From NCBI RefSeq assembly GCF_000336385.2, contig NZ_HG424446.1, positions 29,784 to 93,783 of the forward strand: a stretch of DNA of 64,000 nucleotides, given 5' to 3'. The DNA comes from Lysobacter antibioticus HS124 (GTDB taxonomy: Bacteria > Pseudomonadota > Gammaproteobacteria > Xanthomonadales > Xanthomonadaceae). The notes beneath the pieces were generated by a model, which did no database searches, had not been told where the DNA came from, and saw nothing but the letters and a program-made list of their open reading frames with translations. Below, piece after piece: positions 62,200-64,000 of this stretch. The translations under genes and the position numbers were made by a program. Position 1 is the first letter of the stretch. Every line of letters begins with the position of its first letter.

Positions 62200-62937
62200 T
62201 CAGCGCAGCCGCTGCAGGTCCTGCGGGTCCAGCCGCCGCCATTGCCCCTTGGCCAGATCGCCGAGCGCCAGCGCGCCGATCGCGACCCGTACCAGCCGCA
62301 GCACCTCCAGGTCGAACGCGGCCAGCAGGCGCCGGATCTGCCGGTTGCGGCCCTCGTCGAGCACGATCTCCAACCAGGCGTTGCGCTCGCCGGCGCGCAG
62401 CAGGGTCGCCGACTTGGCGCGCAGCCGCTCGCCGTCTTCGGCGACGCCGGCATGCAAGGCCGCGAGCAGGGCGGCGTCGGGAATCGCGTCGACCTGTACG
62501 TGGTAGGTCTTGTCCGGGCCACGCTCGGGGTCGGTGATCGCGGCCGCCCATTGCGGGTCGTTGCTGAACAGCAGCAGGCCCTCGCTGGCCTTGTCCAGCC
62601 GCCCGACCGGCGCCAGCCAAGGCAACGGCGAGCCGTCGAGCTGAGCGCCGTCGAAGCAACGGTAGACCGTGTCGCGGCCGCGCTCGTCCTGGGCGGTGGT
62701 CACCAGGCCGCGCGGCTTGTTGAGCATCAGATAGAGGCGTTGCGCGGCTTCGATCGCCTGACCGTCGACGGCGATGCGCTGACGTCCCTGCACGATCGGA
62801 AACTCCGGATCGCGCACCACCCGGCCGTCGACCGCGACGCGCCCGGCGGCGATCCATTTCGCCGCCTCGCTGCGCGAGCATAGGCCCTGCTTGGACAGCA
62901 CGCGGGCCAGACCATGGCGGGGCGGAGGCGGACTCAA
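62200..62937 (-). CDS. rRNA pseudouridine synthase, RsuA/RluB/RluE family
   Basis: The product has 245 residues if started at TTG 62937, which I choose because no ATG or GTG lies before the S4 domain in frame. The S4 RNA-binding domain reads RVLSKQGLCSRSEAAKWIAA. The catalytic core has APVGRLDKASEGLLLFSND with the essential Asp, and GRNRQIRRLLAAFDLEVLRL near the end. These are the marks of the RsuA branch, and the short length and SEGLL motif are closest to RluE. It makes a single pseudouridine in rRNA. The site cannot be told from sequence. Confidence 0.88.
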   Translation of the reverse strand: MSPPPPRHGLARVLSKQGLCSRSEAAKWIAAGRVAVDGRVVRDPEFPIVQGRQRIAVDGQAIEAAQRLYLMLNKPRGLVTTAQDERGRDTVYRCFDGAQLDGSPLPWLAPVGRLDKASEGLLLFSNDPQWAAAITDPERGPDKTYHVQVDAIPDAALLAALHAGVAEDGERLRAKSATLLRAGERNAWLEIVLDEGRNRQIRRLLAAFDLEVLRLVRVAIGALALGDLAKGQWRRLDPQDLQRLR

Positions 62938-63001
62938 GGCGACGACTCGGTACTCGGCTGCGAAACGACGGCGACCGCCGCGCACGGCGCCAAAAACGAA
63001 A

Positions 63002-63026
63002 CGGCCGCAGGCAATGCCCGCGGCCG
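63002..63026 (-). terminator. terminator after the exported protein gene
   Basis: CGGCCGC (63002-63008) pairs with GCGGCCG (63020-63026), with an inner GGC/GCC pairing. On the minus strand it is followed by TTTCGTTTTTGG. It lies 24 bases after the stop of the gene at 63051. Confidence 0.75.
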
Positions 63027-63050
63027 CATCGCTTGCGCCGCTGGCGCGGC

Positions 63051-63566
63051 TTACTTCTTCTTGCCCTTCTCGGCCGCGGCCGGCGCGGCTTCGGCGACCG
63101 GCGCCGGTGCGGGCGCAGCCGCCGTGCCGTTGCCCTTGGCCACGCGCACGCCCTTGGCCTTCATCCAGGCGCTGAACTCGTCGGCGGTCATGCGCTTGCC
63201 GCCCTGGCTCATGTTGAAGCGCCACGGCGTGTTGTCGAATTCGGTCTTGGGCTTGTAGGCGGCCGGGTCGTTGGCCGAGGGCATGCCGGTCGAAGCCGGC
63301 GCGGCCTTGGCCACGTTGCAGCCTTCCAGGCGGATGCGCAGCAGCACCTGGTCGACCGACAGGGCTTCGTCCAGCGCCTGCGACAGCACGCCGCTCGGCG
63401 CGCCGAGCTGGTGCGCGGGCGCGACCAGTTCCGGCGCGATCGGCGCGATCAGGGTCGGCTCGACCGGCTGCGCGCGCGCGGCGGTGAGCGCCGCGCAATT
63501 GGCGGTCTGCGCCTGCGCCGCGGCGGCGAACAGGAACAACGACGTGGCGGCAAGGACTCGGCGCAT
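63051..63566 (-). CDS. exported hypothetical protein with charged Ala-rich tail
   Basis: The product has 171 residues. A signal peptide (MRRVLAATSLFLFAAAAQAQ) precedes ANCAALTAARAQPVEPTLIA and a helical middle with DEALSVDQVLLRIRLEGCNV (one Cys on each side). KTEFDNTPWRFNMSQGGKRM and TADEFSAWMKAKGVRVAKGN follow, and the chain ends in an Ala/Pro stretch and KGKKK. I do not know the family. The ATG at 63566 is taken as the start of the signal peptide. A terminator follows, so it is probably monocistronic. Confidence 0.7.
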   Translation of the reverse strand: MRRVLAATSLFLFAAAAQAQTANCAALTAARAQPVEPTLIAPIAPELVAPAHQLGAPSGVLSQALDEALSVDQVLLRIRLEGCNVAKAAPASTGMPSANDPAAYKPKTEFDNTPWRFNMSQGGKRMTADEFSAWMKAKGVRVAKGNGTAAAPAPAPVAEAAPAAAEKGKKK

Positions 63567-63742
63567 GTGGATCTCCCGGGTTCGGCGCGAACGCATCGCC
63601 GCACCGTTGAACGATGCGCCAGTGTAGGCGCGGCGAACGCGCCGGACAACCCGCGAAATCAGGCGGTTATCGAGGTTTTTTCGCGCGATGCTCAATTCAG
63701 CTTGGTCAGCTTCGGCGCGGCCGGCGCCGAGCGGAAAAAAAC

Positions 63743-63771
63743 GAAGCCCGGCGCGAGGCCGGGCTTCGTGG
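63743..63771 (-). terminator. terminator after the OmpA-family gene
   Basis: ACGAAGCCCGGC (63743-63754) pairs with GCCGGGCTTCGT (63760-63771) around GCGAG. Seven A at 63737-63743 read as a T run on the minus strand. It lies 42 bases past the stop at 63814. Confidence 0.88.
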
Positions 63772-63813
63772 GTGCTGCCGCGCGCAGGCCGGAGCCTGCG
63801 CCGTTCCAGACGA

Positions 63814-64000
63814 TTAGTTCTGGACGTTCAGCTCGGTACGACGGTTGACCTCGCTCTTGCAGGCCGGGAAGGTCTGCGGGGTCGATTCCAGCGGGCGGCT
63901 CTCGCCGTAGCCGACCGGACCCTGCAGGCGACCGGCGTCGACGCCATTGCTGGTCAGGTAGTCGTAAGCGGCCTTGGCGCGACGCTCCGACAGCTTCTGG
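63814..64000 (-). CDS. OmpA-family protein, C-terminal end (partial)
   Basis: Only the last 61 codons are in the window. They read QKLSERRAKAAYDYLTSNGV, DAGRLQGPVGYGESRPLEST and CKSEVNRRTELNVQN. This is the end of an OmpA/MotB peptidoglycan-binding domain, with the LSxxRAxAxxxYL helix, the GYGExxP turn and the final NRRxE strand, whose Arg contacts peptidoglycan. Many such proteins have an N-terminal barrel or lipoprotein anchor, which cannot be seen here. Confidence 0.9.
   Translation of the reverse strand, partial: QKLSERRAKAAYDYLTSNGVDAGRLQGPVGYGESRPLESTPQTFPACKSEVNRRTELNVQN

Noticed and set aside
62014..62883. Plus-strand open frame opposite the pseudouridine synthase
   Set aside because: The minus strand carries the S4 domain and GRLD catalytic motif. 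The plus frame has no domain.

Overview
The window reads as one chromosomal stretch from a very G+C-rich gammaproteobacterium of the Xanthomonadaceae, most like Lysobacter or Pseudoxanthomonas. The pointers are three tandem S46 dipeptidyl-peptidases, one with active-site residues at the same numbers as Pseudoxanthomonas DAP BII, an Ax21-type outer-membrane barrel, a zinc-type TonB receptor, paired short DUF6289-like peptides, TGTAGGAGCGGCGT palindromic repeats between genes, and a folC-SPOR-cvpA-purF cluster. No tRNA, rRNA, CRISPR, insertion sequence or prophage was recognised.

Layout. 1-3.2 kb: end of an alpha/beta hydrolase, a VOC protein, a small membrane protein, a MATE exporter and an SRPBCC protein. 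3.2-17.8 kb: histidine degradation (hutU, then divergent hutF/hutI) interleaved with a TetR regulator, an exported metallo-beta-lactamase-fold hydrolase, an aspartic-protease-like protein, a phosphodiesterase lipoprotein, a DNA alkylation repair pair (Ada-AlkA fusion plus ogt) and an M19 dipeptidase. 18-24.5 kb: Ax21-like barrel, ribosomal Thx, and a zinc-homeostasis group (MerC-domain protein, ZnuD-like receptor, zur) with a Zur box between the divergent first two, plus a MarR/MFS pair. 24.5-30.3 kb: gltX, lpxH with a lipoprotein, and a second TonB receptor. 30.6-34.4 kb: an accessory island, visibly richer in A+T, of small one-direction genes (SUKH-like, DUF416, zinc-ribbon-like and unknowns) that looks like an immunity array without its toxins. 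34.4-46 kb: S9 peptidase, a DUF455 protein, purF-cvpA-SPOR-folC, a phosphatase and serA. 46-54.7 kb: DUF6289-like pair, repeats and three S46 peptidases. 54.8-57.7 kb: tdh-kbl threonine catabolism and an HNH protein. 57.7-64 kb: an unassigned 0.9 kb stretch, a secreted DUF11/SpaA-type repeat protein, two exported unknowns, a pseudouridine synthase and the end of an OmpA-family gene.

Taken together, the genes suggest a lifestyle based on protein and peptide use: periplasmic S9, S46 and M19 peptidases supply peptides and amino acids, and the hut and tdh-kbl pathways burn histidine and threonine. Several genes carry a -10-like hexamer exactly six bases before the start codon, which suggests leaderless transcripts.
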